DNA of 64,000 bases from JBBQVS01 sp038211295 (GCA_038211295.1 JBBQVS010000003.1:61641-125640), one strand, 5' to 3'; shown: positions 7,995 through 16,914, numbered from the stretch's first letter. Notes: a model not told the origin generated them from the sequence alone. Program-made: numbers and translations.

Positions 7995-9053
7995 TTAGCG
8001 CACCTCCAGCGTAACCTCTTCCTGTGTACTTACGCTATCGAGGACCTCACCGATGCGGCGAAACGGCACCTCTTGCTGCTGTGATAGGCTCTCCCACACG
8101 CTCGGTTCCAGAGCGGCGAAGAGTCCGCCCGACGTTTGTGGATCAAAAAGCAATGCCTGTTGAAGGGCGTCTATGCCCGCATCGAAGCATACATGCGTGT
8201 GAAGAGCACGTTCGTTGCGACGCGTGCCGCCCGGAATACATCCAAGTTCCGCGTAATGCAGAACGTTGGGGAGCAGAGGAAGCGAGGCGAAGTCAAAGCG
8301 GAACCTTGCAAGGCTTTGTGAGGCCATTTCCCATGAATGCCCCAGCAGGCTAAAGCCGGTGATGTCCGTAACCGCGTGAACTCCCGAACCAGCTTGAACC
8401 AGTAACTCGCTTGCCCGACGGTTCAGCGTCGTCATCGAGCGTACCGCCGCCGCCATGTCTTCTTCCGCAACCTCATTGCGCTTCTGTGCCGTTGTGAGCA
8501 GGCCCGTCCCAAGTGGTTTACTCAAGATCAGTATATCGCCCGGCTTCGCGCCGCCCTTTGTGAGGATATGATCGGGATGAACCATGCCAGTCACGGCAAG
8601 CCCATACTTGGGTTCGGCGTCCGAGATAGAGTGGCCCCCGGCAATCACGCTCCCCGCTTGCTCAACAACATCCATTCCGCCGCGCAGCACCTCGCTAAGA
8701 ATGCTCGTATCGAGATTTTCGGGCCATGCCACCAGATTGATCGCCATCAGCACCTGCCCCCCCATCGCGTAGACATCGCTCAAGGCGTTGGTCGCGGCAA
8801 TCGCGCCGAACGTGTAGGGGTCATCCACCACAGGCGGGAAAAAGTCGGCGGTGCTGATAATCGCCTGTTGTGCGTTCACGCGGTAAACGGCGGCGTCGTC
8901 AATCGCGCCCAACCCGACCAGCAATTGTGGTGGCACATTGCGCTGTCGCAAAGGACGCAGCACCTGAGCCAGTATGTCAGCGCCAATCTTCGCCGCGCAC
9001 CCCGCGCAACTCGCCAGCTCTGTTAGTCGCACCGATGGAGTATTCATCGTCAT
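7995..9053 (-). CDS. selD: Selenide, water dikinase
   Basis: Makes selenophosphate from selenide and ATP, the selenium donor for selenocysteine and selenouridine. 352 residues. The N-terminal active-site loop reads ASCAGCAAKIG, giving the catalytic Cys19 and Lys22; the second Cys of the common GCGCK loop is Ala here. The metal loop GLGAIDDAAVYRV and the glycine-rich stretch AGGHSISDAEPKYGLAVTG are intact. This is the Cys form, so the gene needs no UGA readthrough. No selA, selB or mnmH is in the window. ATG 9053 has GGAAGG 10 bases upstream. The AT-rich insert lies immediately upstream on the same strand. Confidence 0.93.
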   Translation of the reverse strand: MTMNTPSVRLTELASCAGCAAKIGADILAQVLRPLRQRNVPPQLLVGLGAIDDAAVYRVNAQQAIISTADFFPPVVDDPYTFGAIAATNALSDVYAMGGQVLMAINLVAWPENLDTSILSEVLRGGMDVVEQAGSVIAGGHSISDAEPKYGLAVTGMVHPDHILTKGGAKPGDILILSKPLGTGLLTTAQKRNEVAEEDMAAAVRSMTTLNRRASELLVQAGSGVHAVTDITGFSLLGHSWEMASQSLARFRFDFASLPLLPNVLHYAELGCIPGGTRRNERALHTHVCFDAGIDALQQALLFDPQTSGGLFAALEPSVWESLSQQQEVPFRRIGEVLDSVSTQEEVTLEVR

Positions 9054-9098
9054 CAAGAAAAGCCTTCCCGTTTTTGTGGTTGCAAAAGCACTATCTTT

Positions 9099-9869
9099 TC
9101 ATACTAGTGTAGCAACTAAATCGGTTTGTGGATATTCACTCCACGTTCGTCCATCAAGAAGACGACCCCCGACTTTTGGTGTGCGACCTCCCCATTGTTT
9201 ATGGAAAAAGGCCACACCCTCTCTTACACAAATGTCTCGTAAACCTCGTACCCAATCCGGGTCACACTCCCGATGCCCATAACCGCTTTCACCACCTGAA
9301 ATTAGCCAATGAATGTCGTTTAGCTTTATAGTATCAAGCGACCCTAACAGAGGCTCGGCACTAATAAAGCGAATAGCAGCAGGAACTTTACGTAAAGCAT
9401 CAACACGCCACATGTAAGCTGAAGTTTCAACAGACACACCAAGCCAGATGTGAGAAGGCCATATTAAACTTCCTGTTAAATACAGTATCATCTCAGAAAT
9501 CTTGTCAGTCAAGTCAGTATTGTTCAAACGTGAAGGGCGTTTTGTAAGAACTTGATAAACGTGCTGGTCGGCTAATACCATTACCTTAAATACATCAAGT
9601 ATAAAACTATCTGGTACATCTTTGTGGAAAAGGTCACTCATCGAGTTCACAAAAATAAGTCGGGGCTTTTTCCATTTTGAAGGCAAGTTCAATCTGTCGG
9701 GCCAGAGTTTGAGATCGAAGCCTTGCTGATAAGGATGTTCAGGAACGCCACGAAAACGTTCAGCGAATGCCAGTGCATAGCAGTGGTCACAACCCGGACT
9801 AACCTGTGTACATCCTGTTACTGGATTCCACGTTGCATTTGTCCACTCAATTGCTGATTTGTCTGCCAT
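9099..9869 (-). CDS. Gp37/Gp68-type three-Cys-motif protein (DUF5131)
   Basis: 256-residue protein of the family first named from phage Gp37/Gp68. The hallmark cluster GCTQVSPGCDHCYA gives Cys20, Cys27 and Cys30 (C-x6-C-x2-C), preceded by IEWTNATWNPVTG; further conserved blocks are FVNSMSDLFH, VLTKRP, WLGVSVE and ISGGESG. The spacing suggests an iron-sulfur or radical-SAM-like enzyme, but this is inference. It is encoded next to TcmP, the known partner family of such proteins. The gene is clearly more AT-rich than its neighbours. ATG 9869 has AGGA 8 bases upstream. Biochemical function unknown. Confidence 0.85.
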   Translation of the reverse strand: MADKSAIEWTNATWNPVTGCTQVSPGCDHCYALAFAERFRGVPEHPYQQGFDLKLWPDRLNLPSKWKKPRLIFVNSMSDLFHKDVPDSFILDVFKVMVLADQHVYQVLTKRPSRLNNTDLTDKISEMILYLTGSLIWPSHIWLGVSVETSAYMWRVDALRKVPAAIRFISAEPLLGSLDTIKLNDIHWLISGGESGYGHRECDPDWVRGLRDICVREGVAFFHKQWGGRTPKVGGRLLDGRTWSEYPQTDLVATLV

Positions 9870-10031
9870 TTCTTTGTCCTAACTTTGTGACATTTTAATA
9901 ATATTAAAACATATGTTCTTATAATGCTTTCTATATTATGCCACAAATCGGCGAAAAAATGAAGTAATGTACTGAAAATTTATTCTTTAGTACCTATATC
10001 TGATAAATTTAGGCAGTAGTCACGCCAATAT

Positions 10032-11165
10032 TTACAAAAAGTGGATCAATACATCCTTAGAAGGATATGTACCAACGCGGCGGTTTGAGGGACAATTAGT
10101 AACATGTATTTGCGCAGGTTGTGCTTTTTCCATTAGTTTGAGGGCATTAGTTTTGTACCCCGATGTGTGAAAAGGAGTATCTACTATGAGATACTCTTCT
10201 ATTTTTTCAATACTAACACTCTTGCCTTGAAATTTTTGTTGAAGCATCTTTCGCATTTGTGAATAGTCAGGCCCAAGATGGAAAAGAACTTGTTGGTAAG
10301 GATTGGTGTAATCTGAAAAGTTGTAGGAACCGGAGGAGTCCACTACCCACATTGATTGTTTCATCTTGTCCATACCTGTTAGACTATTTGTAGCAAAGAA
10401 GAGGAAGTAGTCTGTAGAATTTTGTTTGTTCTTCATGCAGAACGAACGAACATACTTTGCACCAGCAGCAGAATTTAGCTGCTGCTGGTATAAATCATGC
10501 AGCTCAATCATACGTTCAGAAGCGGTTGTGGTCAAAGCAGATTGAGCTATTTTGCTCCAGTCTGATGTTCCAAACAACGCATCATACTGTGAAATTTTGT
10601 TCGTATAGTTAGTAAACAAAAAACGGTTAATCTCCTCATACATAAATGTAATGAGTACCTCACACCTTGAATGGCTCATTAATCTTTTTATCGTCTTCAT
10701 AGGAGTATGAGAAAATCCAAAAGGATCAACGAATGCAAAAGTCGGGGCGAGCTTTAAGTTCTGTGCTTCTATTTTTGTTAATAGGCCATCCATTGTCTCG
10801 TCGAAGTTACCATGAAATACTTGATACGTTCCCTTGAACGGGAACTGGTGATTTTTTATGCGATCAGATAAGAGTTGGTTGAGGTGTTCACAGCGTTTTT
10901 TGTCTTGCTCAATGAAGAGAAATGTTACTTCTTTATTATGTATTTGTGAGAGCGAGTGGTTTAAAAAAGCATCTATTGCAATCATAGGTGAGCCTATATC
11001 GCCTTCTTTGTATTCTCCTGGGCCTGCAAAACCATCAATAAAGATGACTCTGTCATTATATGTTGTCATAATTGGCAACCAAGCCTGGAGATATTTACTA
11101 AGAATTGCATGCTTTGCTCGTGTATGTTCCTTGATAGGCCAGGTTACTTCTTTCGGGGCAGCCAT
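10032..11165 (-). CDS. tcmP: Three-Cys-motif partner protein TcmP
   Basis: 377 residues, opening with WPIKEHTRAKHAILSKYLQAW, diagnostic of the TcmP family. The FIDGFAGPGEY segment (42-52) and FAFVDPFGFS (143-152) resemble SAM-binding motif I and the DPPF-like motif of DNA/RNA methyltransferases; I infer a methyltransferase-like fold. It is on the same strand as, and 160 bases upstream of, the three-Cys gene, as expected for the pair. The region is markedly AT-rich (26 G+C of 60 in the line at 10441, about 17 of 60 at 10921), unlike flanking genes, which suggests horizontal transfer. ATG 11165 lacks a strong ribosome site. Function unknown; possibly defence-related. Confidence 0.85.
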   Translation of the reverse strand: MAAPKEVTWPIKEHTRAKHAILSKYLQAWLPIMTTYNDRVIFIDGFAGPGEYKEGDIGSPMIAIDAFLNHSLSQIHNKEVTFLFIEQDKKRCEHLNQLLSDRIKNHQFPFKGTYQVFHGNFDETMDGLLTKIEAQNLKLAPTFAFVDPFGFSHTPMKTIKRLMSHSRCEVLITFMYEEINRFLFTNYTNKISQYDALFGTSDWSKIAQSALTTTASERMIELHDLYQQQLNSAAGAKYVRSFCMKNKQNSTDYFLFFATNSLTGMDKMKQSMWVVDSSGSYNFSDYTNPYQQVLFHLGPDYSQMRKMLQQKFQGKSVSIEKIEEYLIVDTPFHTSGYKTNALKLMEKAQPAQIHVTNCPSNRRVGTYPSKDVLIHFL

Positions 11166-11398
11166 AGGGTATTCTCGGACTTTCTGGTACTACGCTGGCT
11201 AAAACATCCAGTTTTGGAGAAAAAACACTACGAGGAGACGAAGTTCTGAATTGAACAAGCACTAAGATGCATCACCTTCTAAAGCAAAATATACAACATT
11301 TATCTACCTTTTGCAATGCTTGAGAAAGAGGGGAAACCGCTTATTTACTGCTTGCTTGCAATACATACTATTGATTCTGAGGAGCTTATAATAGTCAT

Positions 11399-11529
11399 GC
11401 GCGAAAGAGACGCAAGCCTGGAGACACACAAGAAGAACTTGTAGAAGAAGAATAGGAACAGCAAGCTATTAGAAATTAAGCCGCTAAGTCAAGAGACTCA
11501 CATGTCTCTTGGCCTAGCGGCCTTTTTTT
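11399..11529 (+). ncRNA. Candidate small RNA with intrinsic terminator
   Basis: A TATAAT box at 11387-11392 (with a poor -35 at 11364-11369) lies upstream of about 130 bases that end in a strong terminator. No plus-strand gene precedes it. The only frame inside is 15 codons (11396 onward) without a ribosome site. The sequence does not match 6S, SRP, tmRNA or RNase P as I know them. It sits between the AT-rich insert and tRNA-Leu. Confidence 0.35.
11480..11529 (+). terminator. Strong intrinsic terminator, plus strand
   Basis: About 18-bp stem with one mismatch (GCCGCTA...TAGCGGC outer, AAGAGAC/GTCTCTT inner, loop TCACAT) followed by seven T (11523-11529). It points away from the minus-strand tcmP and has no protein gene to serve. 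Confidence 0.85.
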
Positions 11530-11634
11530 GGGTCAAGGGACTTTAGAAAAAACTGCAAAAAATAATGTCTCTTGGTGTACTGCTGTTTGTAGAGACCTTT
11601 GTAAAGTGGCTTGTCAAGCAGCTTTAGGCTTGGG

Positions 11635-11717
11635 TGGGGCGAGAGGGACTCGAACCCTCACGACCTTTCAGTCAAGGGATTTTAAGTCCCTCGTGTCTAC
11701 CATTTCACCACCGCCCC
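11635..11717 (-). tRNA. tRNA-Leu (anticodon UAA)
   Basis: Class II tRNA of 83 bases. Acceptor GGGGCGG pairs with TCGCCCC (one G-U); anticodon stem-loop GGGACTTAAAATCCC reads UAA; a variable arm (GACTGAAAGGTC region) is present; T-arm GAGGGTTCGAGTCCCTC is perfect; discriminator A73 as required for leucine. The 3' CCA is not fully encoded (CCC follows). Confidence 0.96.
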
Positions 11718-11732
11718 GTGTGTGGTGCCATG

Positions 11733-11762
11733 ATAGTATCATGCCATTAGCCATTTCGTCAA
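11733..11762 (-). promoter_or_regulatory. Promoter for tRNA-Leu
   Basis: TTGACG (11757-11762), 18-base spacer, TACTAT (11733-11738) on the minus strand, 15 bases before the tRNA 5' end. Confidence 0.6.
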
Positions 11763-11924
11763 CTACTTTTATTCTTTCTTCCACATCTTGCTTAATACAT
11801 CCTCCGCTCTCAATAGAAAAACGGGTGGCACCTGTTGAATAGACGTATTTCCTTTTAATAATCAGGAATTAAACGCTGTTTTATAGAGAGAAAAAGAAAA
11901 AAATACTATATAATCCTCTATGTA

Positions 11925-11953
11925 TTGACGAGTAGCGGCATCTGCGGCATAAT
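11925..11953 (+). promoter_or_regulatory. Promoter for mnmG
   Basis: TTGACG (11925-11930), 17-base spacer, CATAAT (11948-11953), about 70 bases before the mnmG start. The remainder of the gap 11763-11924 is AT-rich and shows nothing else. Confidence 0.6.
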
Positions 11954-12025
11954 ACGACTGCAAGAACTATGATAAAATGAATAATGCTTCATACAAAAGC
12001 ACTTCCTGGCATAAGGTAAGGCACA

Positions 12026-14119
12026 ATGGATAACGAAAACACGCACAATCTCCCCCAGGTGCAGGGAAAATATGAGGTCATCATCGTAGGCGCGGGTCAC
12101 GCAGGTTGCGAGGCCGCCCTGGCGAGCGCACGCATGGGGCGCAAAACGCTGCTTTTGACAATGAATCTGGACAGCATCGCGTTGATGCCGTGCAATCCCT
12201 CAATGGGCGGCCCCGCCAAAGGGCATCTCATCAAAGAGATCGACGCGCTTGGCGGCGAACTTGGGCGCAATACTGACCGCACGTTCATTCAGATCCGCTT
12301 GCTCAACACCAGCAAGGGGCCAGCAGTGCAAGCCCTTCGCGCACAGTGTGATAAGCAGGCGTATCGGCTTGCCATGAAATTTGTGTTGGAGGGTCAGCAA
12401 AATCTGGAAGTGAAACAGGCCAATATCTCACGATTGCTCAGTCGCACGCGGGAAGATGGGCGATACGAAATCTTTGGCGTCGCGACAACTAACGGGTGGC
12501 AGTACGAGGCAAACGCAGTCATTCTGACAACGGGTACGTTTATCAATGGGCGGATTGTGGTTGGTGATAAGACACAACCTGGGGGCAGAACGGGCGAAGG
12601 GCCTGCGCTCGGTATCTCCGAGTCGCTGCGTGCGTTCGGGCTAGATGTGCGCCGCTTCAAAACCGGCACACCGCCCCGTATAGACGCACGCTCAATTGAT
12701 TTTAGCCAGGTGGAGGTGCAACCGGGGAGCCGTGTTCCACTCTATTTTTCGCAGGATAAGACCGCCCGCGAAGATGTACAACTTCCCGGTGGACGCCCAA
12801 ATCCGATTTTTCCCACGACAGACGAAGACCTGCATGGCTGGCGACCACAGCTTCCCTGCTATCTTGTACGTACAACGGAACAGACGCATCAAGTTATTCG
12901 CGATAACCTGCATCGTTCACCACTATACACAGGCATCATTGAAGGCGTTGGCCCACGCTATTGTCCTTCGATTGAGGATAAAATTGTGCGGTTCGCGGAT
13001 AAAGCAACACACCAGATTTTCCTTGAGCCGGAGGGCTGGCGCACAAGCGAGGTCTATGTTCAGGGTATGAATACAAGTCTGCCCGAAGATGTGCAACTTG
13101 CGATGCTGCGTAGTATTCCCGCGCTGGCACACGCCGAGATGATGCGCGTCGGGTACGCCGTCGAGTACGATTACGTGCCACCGCATCAGCTGACAAGGAC
13201 ACTTGAAACGAAACCCGTCGCGGGCCTTTTTCTCGCGGGCCAGATCAACGGCACATCGGGCTATGAAGAGGCGGCGGCACAGGGCATTATCGCGGGTATC
13301 AACGCGGCCCTGCACGCACGAGCAGAGGAGGCGTTTGTGCTTGGACGCCACGAAGCCTATATTGGAGTGCTGATTGACGACCTGGTGACGCGTCCGTTGA
13401 GCGAACCGTACCGTTTGCATACCTCGCGTGCGGAACATCGTCTCCTCCTGCGCCCGGATAGTGCCGACCTGCGCTTGAGCGATCACGCCTACCGTCTTGG
13501 TCTCATCGATGAGGCACGCTATACAGAAGTGTTACAAAAACGTGCCAGTATTCAGCAGACGCTAACACAACTGGAGACGACCATGTTTACCTCATCGCGC
13601 ATCATCGAAGCATACGCGCAAGAGGCAGGGATTGCTCCAATCGGGCAGTTGCTGTCAGCACGCGACCTATTGCGGCGTCCAGAGGTTCACTATGCTCAGG
13701 TCGCGCACCTGTCGCAGGGTGTCGCGCGACACATGACGGAGCATGTCGCGGAAGAACTGGAACAAGACGCGGTACATGCGCCTGTCGCCTCTCTGCCAAG
13801 CCTGGAAGAGCCGATAGCGGAAGAGGTTGAGCTACAGGTCAAATACGAAAACTATGTGCGGAAGCAAGAGCAGATGGTACATCGCGCACAACGGCTTGAA
13901 GAGATGCGTATTCCTGAGTTCGTGGACTATCACGAGGTGCAACACTTGCGGACAGAGGCGCGGCAGAAACTACTTCGCACTCAACCGCGTACCGTTGGGC
14001 AGGCGGCACGCGTCGAAGGCGTGACACCTGCCGACGTTGCCATTCTGATGATCTACCTGGAAAAAGTACGGGTAACACGGTCAAAACTTGACAGAAAAGA
14101 AACAAAACCTGTACCATAA
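12026..14119 (+). CDS. mnmG: tRNA uridine-34 5-carboxymethylaminomethyl synthesis enzyme MnmG
   Basis: FAD- and NADH-dependent partner of MnmE that makes the cmnm5 modification on wobble uridine. 697 residues, slightly longer than the usual 620-650. Seen: FAD-binding VIIVGAGHAGCEAA (19-31), NPSMGGPAKGHL, GTFINGRIVVGDK, GRTGEGPALGIS, RFKTGTPPRID, GPRYCPSIEDK with its conserved Cys, GTSGYEEAAAQGI, SEPYRLHTSRAEHRLLLR, and the C-terminal helical domain ending VTPADVAILMIYLEK. ATG 12026 follows AAGG closely. mnmE is not adjacent; transcribed from its own promoter. Confidence 0.97.
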   Translation: MDNENTHNLPQVQGKYEVIIVGAGHAGCEAALASARMGRKTLLLTMNLDSIALMPCNPSMGGPAKGHLIKEIDALGGELGRNTDRTFIQIRLLNTSKGPAVQALRAQCDKQAYRLAMKFVLEGQQNLEVKQANISRLLSRTREDGRYEIFGVATTNGWQYEANAVILTTGTFINGRIVVGDKTQPGGRTGEGPALGISESLRAFGLDVRRFKTGTPPRIDARSIDFSQVEVQPGSRVPLYFSQDKTAREDVQLPGGRPNPIFPTTDEDLHGWRPQLPCYLVRTTEQTHQVIRDNLHRSPLYTGIIEGVGPRYCPSIEDKIVRFADKATHQIFLEPEGWRTSEVYVQGMNTSLPEDVQLAMLRSIPALAHAEMMRVGYAVEYDYVPPHQLTRTLETKPVAGLFLAGQINGTSGYEEAAAQGIIAGINAALHARAEEAFVLGRHEAYIGVLIDDLVTRPLSEPYRLHTSRAEHRLLLRPDSADLRLSDHAYRLGLIDEARYTEVLQKRASIQQTLTQLETTMFTSSRIIEAYAQEAGIAPIGQLLSARDLLRRPEVHYAQVAHLSQGVARHMTEHVAEELEQDAVHAPVASLPSLEEPIAEEVELQVKYENYVRKQEQMVHRAQRLEEMRIPEFVDYHEVQHLRTEARQKLLRTQPRTVGQAARVEGVTPADVAILMIYLEKVRVTRSKLDRKETKPVP

Positions 14120-14301
14120 GTAACGTGCAGTGCCATATGCACACATTCAATAACACATTTCTCGTTTGGCTAGAACTGTTCATAGATGTTCCCCCCTATA
14201 TATATGAGCAGTTCGGCTCGCTTTCTATACGTACTCTGTGTACACAAAAATGCTGTGCCACAGAACGAGCATTTATTCTTACAAAGAAGAGGGGATAAAT
14301 T

Positions 14302-14985
14302 ATGTATATTCTGGTTGTTAATGACCATGCATTCGAGAACATGCTTGTCAAGTTTGTACTCGATAAAGAGGGGTACGAAGTAGAGACGGCGGACAACCCA
14401 CGCGGAGCTATCCAGAGTATTCAGAGGCGTGAGCCTGACTTACTCTTACTTGATGTCACCATGCCGTATCAGGATGGTTTCGAGTTCTCGAAAATGCTGC
14501 GGTCTGACGGCTATAATACACCTCTTATTTTTGTAACAGCACAAGACAGTATTGAAGCAAAGCTAAAAGGTTTCAAAATTGGGGCGGACGACTATATTTG
14601 TAAACCTTTCATTCATGAGGAGTTGGTTGCACGCGTTCACGCAGTCATGAGGCGTATCAAAAATAGAAGCAAGCTGGGGGGACAAAGCCTACTCGGTGGA
14701 CATGTCGAGTTGTTTCCGTCTGACTTAAAAGTCGTGGTAAACGGGAAAGAGCCAATGCCCCTGACGCATACAGAGATGCAGGTTCTGCGCGTGCTGATGC
14801 AAAGCGCGGGCCAGGTGGTAAGTCGGGACACATTGCTTGAGGAGGTCTGGCGGGACGAAGAAAATAATAGCAATGTTGTCGATGTCTATATACGCCGTTT
14901 GCGTTTGAAAATTGAAGACAATCCGTATAAGCCGCAGTATATTCTCACTATTCGGGGTACAGGCTATAAGTTCGTTGGGAAGTAG
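14302..14985 (+). CDS. OmpR/PhoB-type response regulator
   Basis: Two-component DNA-binding regulator, 227 residues. Receiver domain: phospho-acceptor Asp51 in LLLLDVTMP, Thr79, Lys101 in YICKPF. The usual N-terminal acidic pair is reduced to Asn7-Asp8 (VNDHA), so metal binding or phosphorylation may be altered. C-terminal winged helix from about residue 130 (LTHTEMQVLRVLMQSAGQVV, then VYIRRLRLKIE). ATG 14302 has GAGGGGATAAATT just upstream. It is followed after 9 bases by a PAS kinase, its likely partner. Confidence 0.92.
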   Translation: MYILVVNDHAFENMLVKFVLDKEGYEVETADNPRGAIQSIQRREPDLLLLDVTMPYQDGFEFSKMLRSDGYNTPLIFVTAQDSIEAKLKGFKIGADDYICKPFIHEELVARVHAVMRRIKNRSKLGGQSLLGGHVELFPSDLKVVVNGKEPMPLTHTEMQVLRVLMQSAGQVVSRDTLLEEVWRDEENNSNVVDVYIRRLRLKIEDNPYKPQYILTIRGTGYKFVGK

Positions 14986-14994
14986 AGAAAGTTT

Positions 14995-16191
14995 ATGCCA
15001 AAACGAGCGCAAAAACAGCTCCCGCCAGTACAGGAGCTTGCAGCACCAGAACGGGGTACGCCAATTTCTCAGGAAGAGGTTGTGCTTCCGTCATTTGTTC
15101 CTGAGCGGGACAAACACAACTATCTGGAAGCGATGATCGCGGTTACGTCCGACGCGGTCATCGCGCTTGACGACAATTACCGCGTACTCGACCTTAATCC
15201 TGCGGCAGAAAAAGCGTTGGGATGGTCGGAGCAAGAAGCGGTAGGTCACGGGTGTGCGGAGGTGCTGCGCTGTCAGAATCTCAACCGCATGGAGTTGTGT
15301 GGTACGTCAAGTTGTCCCTTGATACGAGTTCTACACAAGAAGAAAGCACTGGCTAATGGTGATCTAATTCTTGGCACACGTTCGGGCCACATCTGCGAAG
15401 TTTCCGCGAACGTGACTCCTGTTAGCGTCCGAGACAAACAATATGTTGTCTTTACCGCACGCGATGTCTCCGCCCTCAAGGTCGCCAATCAGGTGCGTTC
15501 TAACTTTGTGTCAATGGTTTCCCATGAGCTACGCACGCCGCTCAACTCCGTACATGGGTTCATCGATCTTCTTCTGCATGACCATATGGGGCCACTGTCA
15601 CCAGAGCAACATACTTATCTTGGCTACAGTCAAGAAGGCGTACAGCAACTTATTTCGATTGTCGAGGACATTCTTTTTATGACACGTTCAGACCTGGGAC
15701 AATTCGAGATCAAGCAGCAAGAAGTACCACTTCGCGCCCTGGTACGGCAGGTTGTGGGGAGCCTGCAACCACAGGCAAAAAAGGCGGAGGTTGGAATCAT
15801 CCAGGATATCGCCACCACACTGCCCTTGCTCTATATTGATCCACAACGCATTGTTCAAGTCTTGAATAACCTGATTACTAACGCAATCAAATTTACCCCA
15901 CCGGGTGGCCTTGTTACGGTACTGGCACGGAACTATAACGCAACGTCCGTTATGGTTTCTGTTGAGGACACTGGTTTCGGCATTCCCTACGATGACCAAC
16001 AGCACGTTTTCGAGCGTTTTTATCAGTCGAACCACCTGGAACAATCAAAAATGGGCGGCTATGGCCTCGGCCTCTCTATCGCCAAACTGATTGTTGAGCA
16101 GCACGGCGGCACAATTGGCTTTGACACTGTGCCGAATGAAGGAACGACTTTTTACTTCACGATCCCCATTTTTGACAAAACAAAAGCGTAG
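14995..16191 (+). CDS. Soluble PAS-domain sensor histidine kinase
   Basis: 398 residues with no membrane segment, so a cytoplasmic sensor. PAS domain about 43-160 (AVTSDAVIALDDNYRVLDLNPAAEKALGWS). Inside it is a cluster of four cysteines, Cys87, Cys93, Cys102 and Cys107. HisKA with His177 in FVSMVSHELRTPL; HATPase motifs LNNLITNAIKFTP, VEDTGFGIP and GGYGLGLSIAK are intact. It starts 9 bases after the OmpR-type regulator, so the two form an operon and a pair. The Cys cluster could hold a metal or iron-sulfur centre, or sense redox; inference. Confidence 0.92.
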   Translation: MPKRAQKQLPPVQELAAPERGTPISQEEVVLPSFVPERDKHNYLEAMIAVTSDAVIALDDNYRVLDLNPAAEKALGWSEQEAVGHGCAEVLRCQNLNRMELCGTSSCPLIRVLHKKKALANGDLILGTRSGHICEVSANVTPVSVRDKQYVVFTARDVSALKVANQVRSNFVSMVSHELRTPLNSVHGFIDLLLHDHMGPLSPEQHTYLGYSQEGVQQLISIVEDILFMTRSDLGQFEIKQQEVPLRALVRQVVGSLQPQAKKAEVGIIQDIATTLPLLYIDPQRIVQVLNNLITNAIKFTPPGGLVTVLARNYNATSVMVSVEDTGFGIPYDDQQHVFERFYQSNHLEQSKMGGYGLGLSIAKLIVEQHGGTIGFDTVPNEGTTFYFTIPIFDKTKA

Positions 16192-16212
16192 GATGTGGGA
16201 GTGATTGCGCTG

Positions 16213-16914
16213 TTACAGGAGCGTCTGCTGTTGCGTTTGTCCTGGCTCCTGCCAGTCATTATCTTTCGAGAGTTTGTCCGCCTGGCGGGTGGTCTCCGGT
16301 AAACGGTAGCCGCGACAACACTGTAGCACATACTTGATGCTACTGGTCAGGCTAATGCGGTGGCCCAGGGAGATGAATAGTGGCTTGACGCGTGTGCGGG
16401 TTCGCACAACCGCCCCGATAGTCTCGCCCTTATCAATCAGGGGTTCCCACGCGCCGGCCTCTTCGCCGACTTCTCCATGCTTGCCGAGGAGCCATGATTT
16501 CGCGCATCCTATTGTGGGTAGGTCGAGCCAGAGGCCGAGGTGTGCCGCGATACCGAGGCGACGTGGATGCGCGATGCCGGCTCCGTCTACCATCACGAGT
16601 TGCGGCTTCTGGCGTAACTGTTGGAACGCGCCAATTACGCTGGGAGCTTCGCGAAAGGAGAGTAGGCCGGGGATGTACGGCATCCTAAGCGGCTCCTCGT
16701 AAATATGCTGCTCGACCACTTCTAACGCGGGAAAGCTCAAAAGCACGACTGCCGCGCGTGCCATACCATTATTTTCGTTGATTGCCATGTCTACACCCGC
16801 GATATAGTGTACTTCCTCGAAGTGGTCTTCGCGAATGATGCGTTTCATCAGATCAAGCTGTAATGCCCTGGCTTCTTCCTGGCTCAAGTTCCATTCGTGC
16901 AACGGCTGTATCAT
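16213..16914 (-). CDS. nfi: Endonuclease V
   Basis: DNA repair nuclease that cuts one base 3' of deoxyinosine. 233 residues. Signature residues: Asp42 in YIAGVDMAI, Glu89 in YIPGLLSFREAP, Asp110 and His116 in VDGAGIAHPRRLG, and CAKSWLLGK near 149-157. The last 20 residues (QEPGQTQQQTLL) are a hydrophilic tail. ATG 16914 has AGGG about 9 bases upstream. Convergent with the PAS kinase; 21 bases separate their stops, with no clear terminator. Confidence 0.93.
   Translation of the reverse strand: MIQPLHEWNLSQEEARALQLDLMKRIIREDHFEEVHYIAGVDMAINENNGMARAAVVLLSFPALEVVEQHIYEEPLRMPYIPGLLSFREAPSVIGAFQQLRQKPQLVMVDGAGIAHPRRLGIAAHLGLWLDLPTIGCAKSWLLGKHGEVGEEAGAWEPLIDKGETIGAVVRTRTRVKPLFISLGHRISLTSSIKYVLQCCRGYRLPETTRQADKLSKDNDWQEPGQTQQQTLL

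Noticed and set aside
11390..11480. Possible c-di-GMP (GEMM-like) riboswitch, because of GCGCGAAAGAGACGCAAGCC
   Set aside because: Only a short resemblance; the remaining conserved helices and tetraloop receptor were not found.
9060..11720. Integration of the TcmP insert at tRNA-Leu by att-site recombination
   Set aside because: No second copy of the tRNA 3' end was seen at the far side of the insert and no integrase is present.
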